Part shown: positions 1 through 7,313 of the stretch, one piece after another
How positions within the stretch are numbered: the first letter of the stretch is position 1
How the letters are laid out: each line of letters begins with the position of its first letter
Translations under genes and position numbers: made by a program
The notes under the pieces: generated by a model
What the model was told of the DNA's origin: nothing
Seen by the model: the letters and a program-made list of their open reading frames with translations, nothing else
The model's database searches: none
DNA from: Micrococcales bacterium KH10
GTDB taxonomy: Bacteria; Actinomycetota; Actinomycetes; Actinomycetales; Cellulomonadaceae
Length of the DNA: 64,000 bases
NCBI GenBank assembly: GCA_900188465.1
Contig: FZPE01000002.1
Span: forward strand, 62,001 to 126,000
Direction of reading: 5' to 3'

Positions 1-2
1 AT

Positions 3-779
3 TTCAAGATCTTCAGCCGCGATGAAGGTCTGATCCAGATGACGACCAAACTGCATGTGCTCAGCACTGAGGAGGTCTGGGAGGTCATCGAGAAATACGG
101 CAAGGCTGCGGAGCGCACCAAAGCCGCCGGGTTTGACGGGATCGAACTGCACGGTGCTTCTGGATATCTGCCGCATCAGTTCCTCTCGGACACGTCGAAC
201 CTGCGCGATGACGAATTCGGCGGAAGTCCTGTCAAGCGCACTAAGTTCATGATCGAGGTTCTTAAGCGTCTGATCGAAGCGTGGGGCGACTCGCACCGCA
301 TCGGCGTAAAGATCTCCCCCGGAATCCTTTACAACGGCAGTGTGGAGAACGAGGTCGAGGAAACCTACTCGGCACTGATCGAACAGCTCAACGAGCTCGA
401 CTTGGCCTATGTCGCCTTCCAAACGCCTGAGTCATTGCGGTCGCTCAGCGGCATGGACAACGACGACATTGCCAATGGTGCGATCTGGCACCGGTTCCCG
501 TACGAGTTCATTCGCGAGCGCTACAACGGCACGGTCATAGCCTCCGGTGATCTGACTCGAACGCTGGCTCAAAATGCCCTCGACGCAGGAAAAGCGGACC
601 TGTTTGTCTTCGGGCGCGCCTATATGTCGAACCCCGATCTGGTCGAGCGGATGCGCAACTGCTGGCCTTTGACCCCGGTCGACATGGGCCGCGGTTATGG
701 CGGCGGTGAGGAAGGCTACAACGACTACCCGACATGGGAGGAACAACAAACTGAAGAGCATGGGAAGCCTGTCGGCTAG
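3..779 (+). CDS. Old Yellow Enzyme family NADH:flavin oxidoreductase / alkene reductase (5' end missing)
   Basis: The reading frame is already open at the window edge, so this is the C-terminal two thirds of the enzyme. The family are FMN-dependent TIM-barrel enzymes that reduce activated alkenes, nitro-esters or nitroaromatics with NAD(P)H. Visible family signatures are FDGIELHGASGYLPHQF followed by LRDDEFGGS (the conserved helix after the FMN-binding strand), the VFGRAYMSNPDL segment near the end that closes the FMN site, and the C-terminal GGGEEGYNDYP motif typical of NemA/xenobiotic-reductase-type members. The first in-frame ATG inside the window is at 39, but homology continues upstream of it, so it is not the start. 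A hairpin at 801-841 follows. The substrate cannot be deduced. Confidence 0.85.
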   Translation, partial: FKIFSRDEGLIQMTTKLHVLSTEEVWEVIEKYGKAAERTKAAGFDGIELHGASGYLPHQFLSDTSNLRDDEFGGSPVKRTKFMIEVLKRLIEAWGDSHRIGVKISPGILYNGSVENEVEETYSALIEQLNELDLAYVAFQTPESLRSLSGMDNDDIANGAIWHRFPYEFIRERYNGTVIASGDLTRTLAQNALDAGKADLFVFGRAYMSNPDLVERMRNCWPLTPVDMGRGYGGGEEGYNDYPTWEEQQTEEHGKPVG

Positions 780-800
780 CCCGCGGCTTCTGCGATCCTG

Positions 801-841
801 GTGCGCCGCGCAAACCGATTCGTTCGGTTTGGGCGGCGCAC
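801..841 (+). terminator. hairpin terminator after the OYE gene
   Basis: Two 18-bp arms (801-818 and 824-841) pair with one mismatch around a 5-nt loop. There is only a short T-containing tail, so it is a strong hairpin but not a textbook intrinsic terminator. Confidence 0.6.
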
Positions 842-958
842 TTGTGTATCGGGGTAGTTTTCGATGACGAGTGCTCCCCAACGTTTTGCACCTGCCAGTC
901 GTTTAAGTTCATAGAGGGTCCTCATTGGCGGGACGAGATAAGAGAACGAGGGCCGACG

Positions 959-1504
959 ATGGCGCGCTGGGAGCAGTTGCTGGAGGCAGTGGTCGCTGAC
1001 CATTCCTCGGCGTTGCTGACCTATGGGCGCATGCTGACTGGCAACCCGGCCGATTCCGAAGACCTGCTTCACGACGCCCTGATCAAGTCATTCGCTAAAC
1101 CATCACACATGTTCCGGCTGGCTTCCGACCAGGATGAGGCCACCGGCACCGTGAAGGCTGTCGCCTATGTGCGTCGCACCATGGCCACTATCCACATCGA
1201 TCAGCACCGCCGCCGTACCCGCTGGTTCGAGCGCGCTCCGCTGCTCGCCGTGGCCGAGTCGGCGCCCGATTCCACCGGCCCGATCAATGATCGACACGAT
1301 GTCTATGCTGCACTGCAATCGTTGAGTCCGACACAACGCACCTGTGTTTTGCTGCGCTATTACGACGACCTGACTGTTCCGCAGATCGCCGATGTCATCA
1401 ATGCCTCGCAGGGAACGATCAAACGCCACCTGCACGACGGGCTCGAACGACTGCGCTCCGCGCCAGCACTGCTGGATCACCTGCCACAGGAGCAACGACC
1501 ATGA
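959..1504 (+). CDS. ECF RNA polymerase sigma factor (SigE-like actinobacterial family)
   Basis: 181 residues. It starts with MARWEQLLEAVV; ATG 959 is preceded by GAGG about 8 nt upstream, and an in-frame start at 842 would add an unrelated tail. Region 2 (residues 1-85) has the GNPADSEDLLHDAL segment for -10 recognition and core binding. Region 4 (about 118-175) has LSPTQRTCVLLRYYDDL and a helix-turn-helix with SQGTIKRHLHDGLERLR. Its stop overlaps the next start in ATGA, so the two proteins are probably made together. A second, clearly paralogous sigma gene lies at 30043-30603, also coupled to a membrane protein. By analogy the partner protein could control sigma activity, but neither partner shows a zinc anti-sigma motif. 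Confidence 0.88.
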   Translation: MARWEQLLEAVVADHSSALLTYGRMLTGNPADSEDLLHDALIKSFAKPSHMFRLASDQDEATGTVKAVAYVRRTMATIHIDQHRRRTRWFERAPLLAVAESAPDSTGPINDRHDVYAALQSLSPTQRTCVLLRYYDDLTVPQIADVINASQGTIKRHLHDGLERLRSAPALLDHLPQEQRP

Positions 1505-3444
1505 CCGACAAATACTTCGCTCCGCTCGGGGACGAGCCCACCCCTCTAGATTCTTTTGAGGACGAGTTCACCGGCGCGCTGCGCGCCCAACCAGACACTG
1601 CCGTGACCGAATCCTGGGCGGCCCGCGCAGCTTCGCTGCCCCGGCTGATCCGCCGACGCCGCACCGCGAGAGTCACCGGCTCTATTGCCGCGAGTGTCGC
1701 CCTCGTCCTCGGCGCGACCCTTGCTGTTGCACAAATCCCGACCAGCGTGACTACCCCTCCGCCACCCCCAGCCAATCTGCTCCCAGCGCCTGAGGGGCAG
1801 CCTTTGGAGATGAATTGCACAACCACGTTGACCGACGTGCTTGAGGCACCTGCGGCTGTTAATGGTTTCGCATTGACGGACTTCCTGGTCGGCGACGCAG
1901 GCCAGGTAAGTGCCGTGTTGAATGGTCCGGATTCAACTAGTGCGACTGTTGATGAGCAATGGCCCCTTGCAGGGGCTACACCTGCGAATCAGTATTACGA
2001 CCCTGCAGGTTTGGGTGCGTTGTGGTTCCCCCTTGATGCTGCCGACACGGCGGGGTCCGATGCTGTCGCACTGGATCCGACTACTACTGCCGAATTCGGC
2101 ACATTCCCGTTCTCGCACACGACCCACCCAAGGGCTATGAGTAATAGTGAGAAGCGGTCAGTTCAAGGCGGCGGGCTGCAGGTCGACAATGAACTACTGG
2201 CGCCGTGCCCTGATACCGATGACCCATCGTCATGGACCGAGGGTTGGCCGACCACAATCTCAGGCACGTACGCCGTAGTCGGATTTGGTTATGTGCGGTC
2301 GCCTGACAGCGAAGGCCGGTCGGGGAGTTCGGCCCAAGCGTTGGTGGCCGCTCGTACCGCAATCGTGTCCGTTACGGACGGTACCGTCACCGTGCTGTCA
2401 CTTAGCCCCCGGTCCGGCGCAATCGATGCACCGACTGACACGGGCTATGACGGCGCAGCGGCGCAACAAGTTGAGCCGTTCACGCGGGCCGACGGCAAGT
2501 CGCTGACATTCGAGAATCAAACCGCGGCCATCAATATGGCTACAGAGATTGATCCGCCCGCTGCTGATCCTGATCGGCCGGTGCCCAATGATCGCGAGGT
2601 GGAACTCGTCCAAAAATTCGATACCGACAACGGCCTCTGGTTTGCGCGACGAACTACTGAGCGCACTGACGACTTGCAGCCGTGGCACACACAGTGGGGC
2701 ACATGGTCGAGCGCCGACCAGTTTGAGCCATGGCGTGACACTCAGGAGATTTCAGCTTCGGATGCACGCTGGTCCCCCTACTACGCGGTCGACCAATCCA
2801 ACCCGGCGCAGGTCGCTTGGCTCGAATCTGATGGCATCCAGACCACGGCTGGACCGTTTTGGATCTTCGCGGCCGACGCACTGGGCGATAACAATTCGCG
2901 GCTCATCGTTGGCCCTGATGACACCGCCGACAATGCACTCGACGGGCACCAGTTGGCCATCTTCAACGGACGGGTTTATTGGGACGAGCGCCCCCTGACC
3001 GGCTCGAGCTCCGAACACTCAATGGTTCGGTCCGCAAGTTTGACCGGTGATCCGGATATCCGCACCGAGGCGTTGGGTGCTGAGCGCCCCGTTGCTAGTG
3101 CTGATGGGGTCTGGGTGACCACGATCGCGCCCGATACCCAATCACCAATCGGAATCGGGAAACTGTCTGGGTATGGCTTCGAGCCATTCTTGACATTCAC
3201 CGATCCCGGACAGGACGCGACTGATGTATCCGTATCAGAATCAGCGATCGCACTGAATATCGGCGACACGATCTATGTCGTGCCATTCGATCTCGATCAG
3301 CCCGTTTGGAGCGTTGCTGTCGAGGAGAACAGCCTTACGTGGTTCAACTATCAAGAGGATCAGTTGACCTGGAATAGCGAAGGCAAACTGGTATACGTTG
3401 CCACCCCGTGGCGGTCCGATGAAATCAACTACTACCGGCCGTGA
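1501..3444 (+). CDS. membrane-anchored protein coupled to the sigma factor, probable sigma regulator
   Basis: 647 residues with one predicted transmembrane helix at about 57-79, a basic RRRR cluster before it, and a Pro-rich stretch after it. This gives a cytoplasmic N-terminus of about 55 residues and a large external domain. Residues about 100-330 resemble the external part of the 300-residue protein at 30600-31502 (shared pattern C-x-x-x-L-x-x-x-L then FALTDFLV versus FALNDFTV). The C-terminal half (about 330-647) is rich in short strands with repeated W-containing segments and may be a beta-propeller; that is inference. The gene overlaps the sigma gene by 4 nt. An anti-sigma role is likely from context, although the usual HxxxCxxC motif is absent. 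A palindromic repeat follows at 3468. Confidence 0.7.
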   Translation: MTDKYFAPLGDEPTPLDSFEDEFTGALRAQPDTAVTESWAARAASLPRLIRRRRTARVTGSIAASVALVLGATLAVAQIPTSVTTPPPPPANLLPAPEGQPLEMNCTTTLTDVLEAPAAVNGFALTDFLVGDAGQVSAVLNGPDSTSATVDEQWPLAGATPANQYYDPAGLGALWFPLDAADTAGSDAVALDPTTTAEFGTFPFSHTTHPRAMSNSEKRSVQGGGLQVDNELLAPCPDTDDPSSWTEGWPTTISGTYAVVGFGYVRSPDSEGRSGSSAQALVAARTAIVSVTDGTVTVLSLSPRSGAIDAPTDTGYDGAAAQQVEPFTRADGKSLTFENQTAAINMATEIDPPAADPDRPVPNDREVELVQKFDTDNGLWFARRTTERTDDLQPWHTQWGTWSSADQFEPWRDTQEISASDARWSPYYAVDQSNPAQVAWLESDGIQTTAGPFWIFAADALGDNNSRLIVGPDDTADNALDGHQLAIFNGRVYWDERPLTGSSSEHSMVRSASLTGDPDIRTEALGAERPVASADGVWVTTIAPDTQSPIGIGKLSGYGFEPFLTFTDPGQDATDVSVSESAIALNIGDTIYVVPFDLDQPVWSVAVEENSLTWFNYQEDQLTWNSEGKLVYVATPWRSDEINYYRP

Positions 3445-3467
3445 CGAAACCCGTAAGGTCCCTGATG

Positions 3468-3533
3468 TTGCTGCAGGTTTTCTTTCTTGTTGCCTGGGCA
3501 CTTACCGTCGACAAGAAAGAAAACCTGCGGCAA
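3468..3533. repeat. 66-bp palindromic dispersed repeat, copy 1
   Basis: Two 23-bp arms (3468-3490 and 3511-3533) are inverted repeats with a single mismatch around a 20-nt centre. A homologous element lies in inverse orientation at 20127-20192 and shares both the arms and parts of the centre (ACCGTCGAC). It sits just after a stop codon and may also act as a terminator between convergent genes. Confidence 0.75.
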
Positions 3534-3550
3534 TACATGTGAGCGAGTCG

Positions 3551-4273
3551 TCAGTTGTCTGATTTAGCGCGGCGACGAGTCGATCTGAAGAAGTACAGGC
3601 CGATTCCGATCACCACACCGATCAAGGCAATGATCGCGACGCGCGACCATGAGGCGTCATTTTCCGCTTCTTGTGTGCCTTCCGGTTGGTCATCGTTTGG
3701 CTCTTCAATCGGCTCGTCGATGATGGGTTGGTCTTCGCCCGGGTCGCTGCCCTGGGCATCGTCTGGTTCTGGCGCGACTGGCGGTTCCGTTGGATCGACT
3801 GCTTCTTGATCTGAGCTCGGTTCATCCGGGGTGACGGCTGTGTCAGGTTCCGGCTCGGCGGCATCGCGGCTCGTCGTAAAGGTGTACTCTCCCGATACCG
3901 GGTGCCCATCCGAAGACACCACCCGCCAAGTCACCTGATACTCGCCCGCCGGGCCGCCTTCACGCAGCGAGACAACCGCGTCGGTCCCACTAACGGAAGT
4001 GTCTTGCTCGTCCCACTGCTCACCGTCTGGTCCGACGACTTTGATCACCGCACCCGTCTTGGTCAGGTTCGCAGACATCGTCACCTTCACCTGTTCGGGC
4101 AGCGTCTTGATCGAGGCACCTTCAGCCGGCTTAGTGCTGATCAGTACATCATGGGCACGAGCTTGCGGGGCAATGACGACCGCCAAGGCGACAACCAACA
4201 GCAAAGCGCCGAGCACGGTTACCAGGCTGCGCCCGGAACGTTGATTTTGCGCAGTTGAATGATAAAAATTCAC
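3551..4273 (-). CDS. copC: CopC-domain periplasm-type copper-binding protein
   Basis: 240 residues from GTG 4273, chosen because GAAGGA lies 6 nt upstream and a longer reading would overlap the peroxidase gene. A signal peptide (hydrophobic core about 18-35) ends APQARA-H, leaving His41 as the mature N-terminus, the classic CopC Cu(II) ligand. The CopC beta-barrel spans about 41-135 and contains the second ligand region SDGHPVSG (His124). An acidic Pro/Asp/Glu linker (140-205) leads to a C-terminal transmembrane helix at about 212-230 and a basic tail, so the domain is tethered outside the membrane. It is the last gene of PCuAC-DyP-CopC, separated by 46 nt from the peroxidase. It probably binds or passes on extracellular copper. 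Confidence 0.88.
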   Translation of the reverse strand: MNFYHSTAQNQRSGRSLVTVLGALLLVVALAVVIAPQARAHDVLISTKPAEGASIKTLPEQVKVTMSANLTKTGAVIKVVGPDGEQWDEQDTSVSGTDAVVSLREGGPAGEYQVTWRVVSSDGHPVSGEYTFTTSRDAAEPEPDTAVTPDEPSSDQEAVDPTEPPVAPEPDDAQGSDPGEDQPIIDEPIEEPNDDQPEGTQEAENDASWSRVAIIALIGVVIGIGLYFFRSTRRRAKSDN

Positions 4274-4319
4274 GATAATTCCTTCGATAATCGGGTCGTC
4301 TTCGACGACAATACAAAAC

Positions 4320-5576
4320 TTAGAACAATGTCTCGCCCAGCATGCCCTCCGGACCGCAACCCGGCAAGATCGCGAAGACCGCCGAACCAATCGGTGTCGT
4401 CCACTCGTTGAGCATGTCGAGCTCGTCTAGTCGTCGCTGAATCGGCACGAATTGCGTGACAGGGTCAGCCTGGTACGACATGAAAATCTGCCCTGATTCT
4501 GGTCGGCCGTGCTGGTCCATCACTTCGTAGTTCGCAGAACGGCGAAAAATTCGTTCCCTCCGGTTTTCAGACCGCGCTCGACGCATGTGGCTGAAATCGG
4601 GGATGACAGTAAACCCCAACGAGTCCGCCGCATCGAAATCGGGTTCATCATGCTCCGTGGTACCTGTCAACGGTGCCCCGGTTGCGAGTCGGCGGCCAAC
4701 AGCGGCCTCACGTCCCACCCTGTCGATATCGTCCCAGGTATCCAGATCCATCTGAATCCTGCGTACCACCAGAGAAGTTCCTCCAGCCAGCCAACCGTCG
4801 CGACTGATCACCACCTCAGCAAAGTCATCGGTGCCCGGCACCGGGTTGACCGTGCCGTCAATCTGCCCGAAGAGGTTGCGCATGGAGGTACCTTCAGGAT
4901 GCGTCCCGTAGGCATGCCGGAACCCGTCTTGCATCCAACGCACCACTGCCAAAGAGCGAATACTCTTCGTCACTAGACGCGCAGCGTGTGACATCGCAAC
5001 GAGATCATCACTTGCCACTTCCACGACGAGATCTCCGCCCGACCATTCGTCTCGCAGTCGATCAATGCCGAACGTAGGCAATGGCCGCAACCACCCCGGA
5101 ACAAAGGACTCACCCGCCGCGACGCGGATTAACCTTGCGCCGACGCCGACCGTGACCGTCAGATGAGCCGGCACAGTCGCAAGCTCTGGTTCAGAGTCAC
5201 CCAACGGAGCAACCCCACGCATAAGAGAACGTGCATCATCCGTGAGCAAGCGCATGAGGCGACGGATAGCTCCTCGATCGACAGACTCGACCAGGTCGAA
5301 TGCCATCAATCGTGTATGCGCCTGGGGTTGGATCGTCACCCCTGCCTGTACTGGGCCGTCGAACGAAACAGTCTGCCGACCAAACGTCAGCCTGCTGTTG
5401 TCCCCGGATAACTGCGTCGCAGTTGTAGCAGCCTCTTTCCCGGACCTCAAACTTCCTTGTAGTACGTGGTCTGCCGCCACCGCCGCTACGGCACCGGCAC
5501 CGGCGACGGCGCCTGCTGTGAGGAACCGCCGCCGGGACCAACCACCTGATCGTTTGTCCTGTGGTTCCGTTGCCAT
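4320..5576 (-). CDS. Tat-exported DyP-type heme peroxidase
   Basis: 418 residues from ATG 5576; a TTG two codons upstream is less likely. A twin-arginine signal (WSRRRFLTAG) predicts folded, heme-loaded export. The DyP catalytic GxxDG motif is seen as GQIDGT, with the Asp that assists peroxide cleavage. The heme-ligand region IPDFSHMRRA supplies the proximal His, and RRERIFRRSANY carries the conserved distal Arg region. These enzymes reduce H2O2 using dyes, phenols or lignin-like substrates, and EfeB members strip iron from heme. Here the neighbours are copper proteins rather than EfeO/EfeU. I recall a similar association in Streptomyces of a DyP peroxidase, a PCuAC chaperone and CopC, so a copper-linked oxidative role is more likely than iron uptake. 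Confidence 0.9.
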   Translation of the reverse strand: MATEPQDKRSGGWSRRRFLTAGAVAGAGAVAAVAADHVLQGSLRSGKEAATTATQLSGDNSRLTFGRQTVSFDGPVQAGVTIQPQAHTRLMAFDLVESVDRGAIRRLMRLLTDDARSLMRGVAPLGDSEPELATVPAHLTVTVGVGARLIRVAAGESFVPGWLRPLPTFGIDRLRDEWSGGDLVVEVASDDLVAMSHAARLVTKSIRSLAVVRWMQDGFRHAYGTHPEGTSMRNLFGQIDGTVNPVPGTDDFAEVVISRDGWLAGGTSLVVRRIQMDLDTWDDIDRVGREAAVGRRLATGAPLTGTTEHDEPDFDAADSLGFTVIPDFSHMRRARSENRRERIFRRSANYEVMDQHGRPESGQIFMSYQADPVTQFVPIQRRLDELDMLNEWTTPIGSAVFAILPGCGPEGMLGETLF

Positions 5577-5582
5577 GATCAA

Positions 5583-6194
5583 TCAGTGATCATGCGTGTG
5601 GCCGTCGGAATCATGGTCGTGCTCGTGGTCGTCATGGCCGTCGCCGTGATCCATGGCGTGGTCTGGCACGTACTCCTCATGCGCCCCTGAGTATTCTCTG
5701 ATCGCTCCGGACAGATCCAACGTGGAATTGTCGGAGAATGTCAGCGTTACCGTGCTGTCAGCACCGGCTTGCAGAGGAGCGGTTAGTTCCATGTACATCA
5801 GATGGTTACCGCCTGGCTCCAAGGTCAGCGTGGCACCCGGTTCAATAGTGAAGCCGCCACCCTTTTCTTGCATTTTCATCGACCCGTCATCGCCCATCAC
5901 GGTCTCATGCAGTTGCATTTCAGTCGCCTCATCACTGGACACTGAAACGATGGTGACCGTCTGGTCACCATCATTGGTCAATCGACCAAACATTGCACTC
6001 ATGTCACCCTCAGGTGCGGCTTTGGCCCACACATCTTGGGCGTTGACAGAGTCGGCTTGCGTGGTGGTCGTCGAATCGGTCTGAGGCTTCTCAACAGTCG
6101 TAGCGTTATTCGACGAGCAGGCCGTCATGAGGCTTACTGTCAGTAGGCCAGCCGTCATCGTGACCGCGAAACGTGTCATACGGAAATTTGACAT
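5583..6194 (-). CDS. PCuAC-family copper chaperone lipoprotein with His-rich tail
   Basis: 203 residues from ATG 6194 (MSNFRM); the start is uncertain, and MTRF at 6179 is the alternative. The lipobox SLMTAC gives lipidated Cys26. The PCuAC fold (about 50-170) shows the Cu(I) set His96 with Met100/106/108 and HLM at 131-133, matching the H(M)x10Mx21HxM pattern. The C-terminus (about 178-203) is a His/Asp-rich extension that could bind Cu(II). Family members deliver Cu(I) to CuA of cytochrome oxidase together with Sco, or to other exported copper enzymes. Only 6 nt separate it from the DyP gene, so they are co-transcribed. Confidence 0.88.
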   Translation of the reverse strand: MSNFRMTRFAVTMTAGLLTVSLMTACSSNNATTVEKPQTDSTTTTQADSVNAQDVWAKAAPEGDMSAMFGRLTNDGDQTVTIVSVSSDEATEMQLHETVMGDDGSMKMQEKGGGFTIEPGATLTLEPGGNHLMYMELTAPLQAGADSTVTLTFSDNSTLDLSGAIREYSGAHEEYVPDHAMDHGDGHDDHEHDHDSDGHTHDH

Positions 6195-6563
6195 GGTTGG
6201 TTGTCCAACTTTCATTGGTGTTGCCGCAGTCAAACTGTGGCTAAGAACGGTTTTTTGAAGGGATATCTCTAGTCGCCCGACAAAACGGCCTGGGCGGACC
6301 TGATTCGCTATGAGTTGTGGCTGAATCCACGAAATCGACGACACACGGCACCCGTGATAGGGCAACGGCTGCTTCGGAGACTCCCCGAAGCAGATAACGA
6401 CACCAGGCATTTCCTCGACGCAACAGTCGGGGAACATTTCGACTCGCGGCACGAGTCAGTCGCCCTGGGGCGTTGCCAGCGCGTCTCAGTCAAGACACCG
6501 TGAGCGCGGCAGGGTGGATTGCACACACCACTACATGAGTCATCCCATCGACCCAGCAGACAG
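6195..6563. other. intergenic region upstream of the copper operon
   Basis: There is no supportable gene. It should contain the minus-strand promoter for PCuAC-DyP-CopC. A TTGACT-like -35 lies near 6226-6231, but I see no clear -10 and no CsoR- or CopY-type operator. Confidence 0.4.
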
Positions 6564-7175
6564 TCACATAGCGAACGAGTGCGGTAAAGGAGGCCCGCGT
6601 ATCGCCACACGATGGCTAAGGCTCGTTGATTCCAGATAGCGCACCGGCACGCAAGGCAGGCACCGCACCGTAGGCGTCACCGGGCCGGACACTAGACCGA
6701 CGAAGCGCTGTCGAATACGCGCGACGAAGGCCCTTAAGGCTGAAGTCAGTCGCGAAGCGCTGAGCATCAAAGCGGCTATCACAACCGCTGCAGCGACATG
6801 GCTAAGTGCCATGACGGGGGTCATATGAAGCTTCTCTGCGACACCACTGGTCGTCACCACAGATGCGGGTGAATGATGATGCACTCCACCGGAAAGGCTC
6901 GCAACATGCCGCTCGACACTTGCCCCTGAGGTTGCGGCGAAAGCGTAATGGAAGACGATCTGGCTTACTGCGACTGCAGCAATGATGCGCGGAGTCGCGA
7001 TCTGGAGCCAACCAAATGCGAGGGTCGCCAAGAAGGTGGGCAGCGCCGCAACGGTCAGAACAAAACCGCCAGGAAGTTGTCCGCCACCGCCGACATGTGC
7101 GACCACCGTGGCGGCGAGCGCGAAGGCAGCTGTGCCGAGGCTCGTGAGCACTCGATCTAGCGGCCTGTCAGACAT
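6564..7175 (-). CDS. conserved actinobacterial membrane protein, unknown function
   Basis: 203 residues from ATG 7175, with GGAAG 9 nt upstream. About four to five transmembrane helices are visible (roughly 9-33, 35-55, 60-80, 120-145), with a His-containing extracytoplasmic loop (GGVHHHSPAS, about residue 95) and HMTPVMALSHVAAA leading the last helix. The tail is basic and ends near VAIRGPPLPHSF. The type is often found beside copper genes in actinomycetes, and the His/Met content fits metal handling; this is inference. It is transcribed toward the PCuAC gene but 369 nt away, and it diverges from acsA across a CRP-type site. Confidence 0.65.
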   Translation of the reverse strand: MSDRPLDRVLTSLGTAAFALAATVVAHVGGGGQLPGGFVLTVAALPTFLATLAFGWLQIATPRIIAAVAVSQIVFHYAFAATSGASVERHVASLSGGVHHHSPASVVTTSGVAEKLHMTPVMALSHVAAAVVIAALMLSASRLTSALRAFVARIRQRFVGLVSGPVTPTVRCLPCVPVRYLESTSLSHRVAIRGPPLPHSFAM

Positions 7176-7201
7176 AGGCCTATCTTCCCATACGGCCATA
7201 G

Positions 7202-7217
7202 TGTGACTCAGGTCACA
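7202..7217. promoter_or_regulatory. CRP/GlxR-type operator between the membrane gene and acsA
   Basis: The sequence is TGTGA-N6-TCACA, a perfect consensus palindrome for cAMP-receptor-type regulators. It lies between divergent genes. A TACACT -10 box for acsA at 7227-7232 places the site centre about 30 nt upstream of the likely start point. Confidence 0.75.
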
Positions 7218-7226
7218 ACATAGGTC

Positions 7227-7232
7227 TACACT
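7227..7232 (+). promoter_or_regulatory. putative -10 box for acsA
   Basis: TACACT fits the actinobacterial TANNNT -10 pattern. It predicts a start near 7239 and a 5' leader of about 75 nt before GTG 7314. Confidence 0.45.
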
Positions 7233-7313
7233 CGATGCCAGGGTCTTTAGTCCTAGGCGCACGTGACGCCGACACTCCCCAACGCAACCATGCATCACAA
7301 CCGGAGGCTCATC

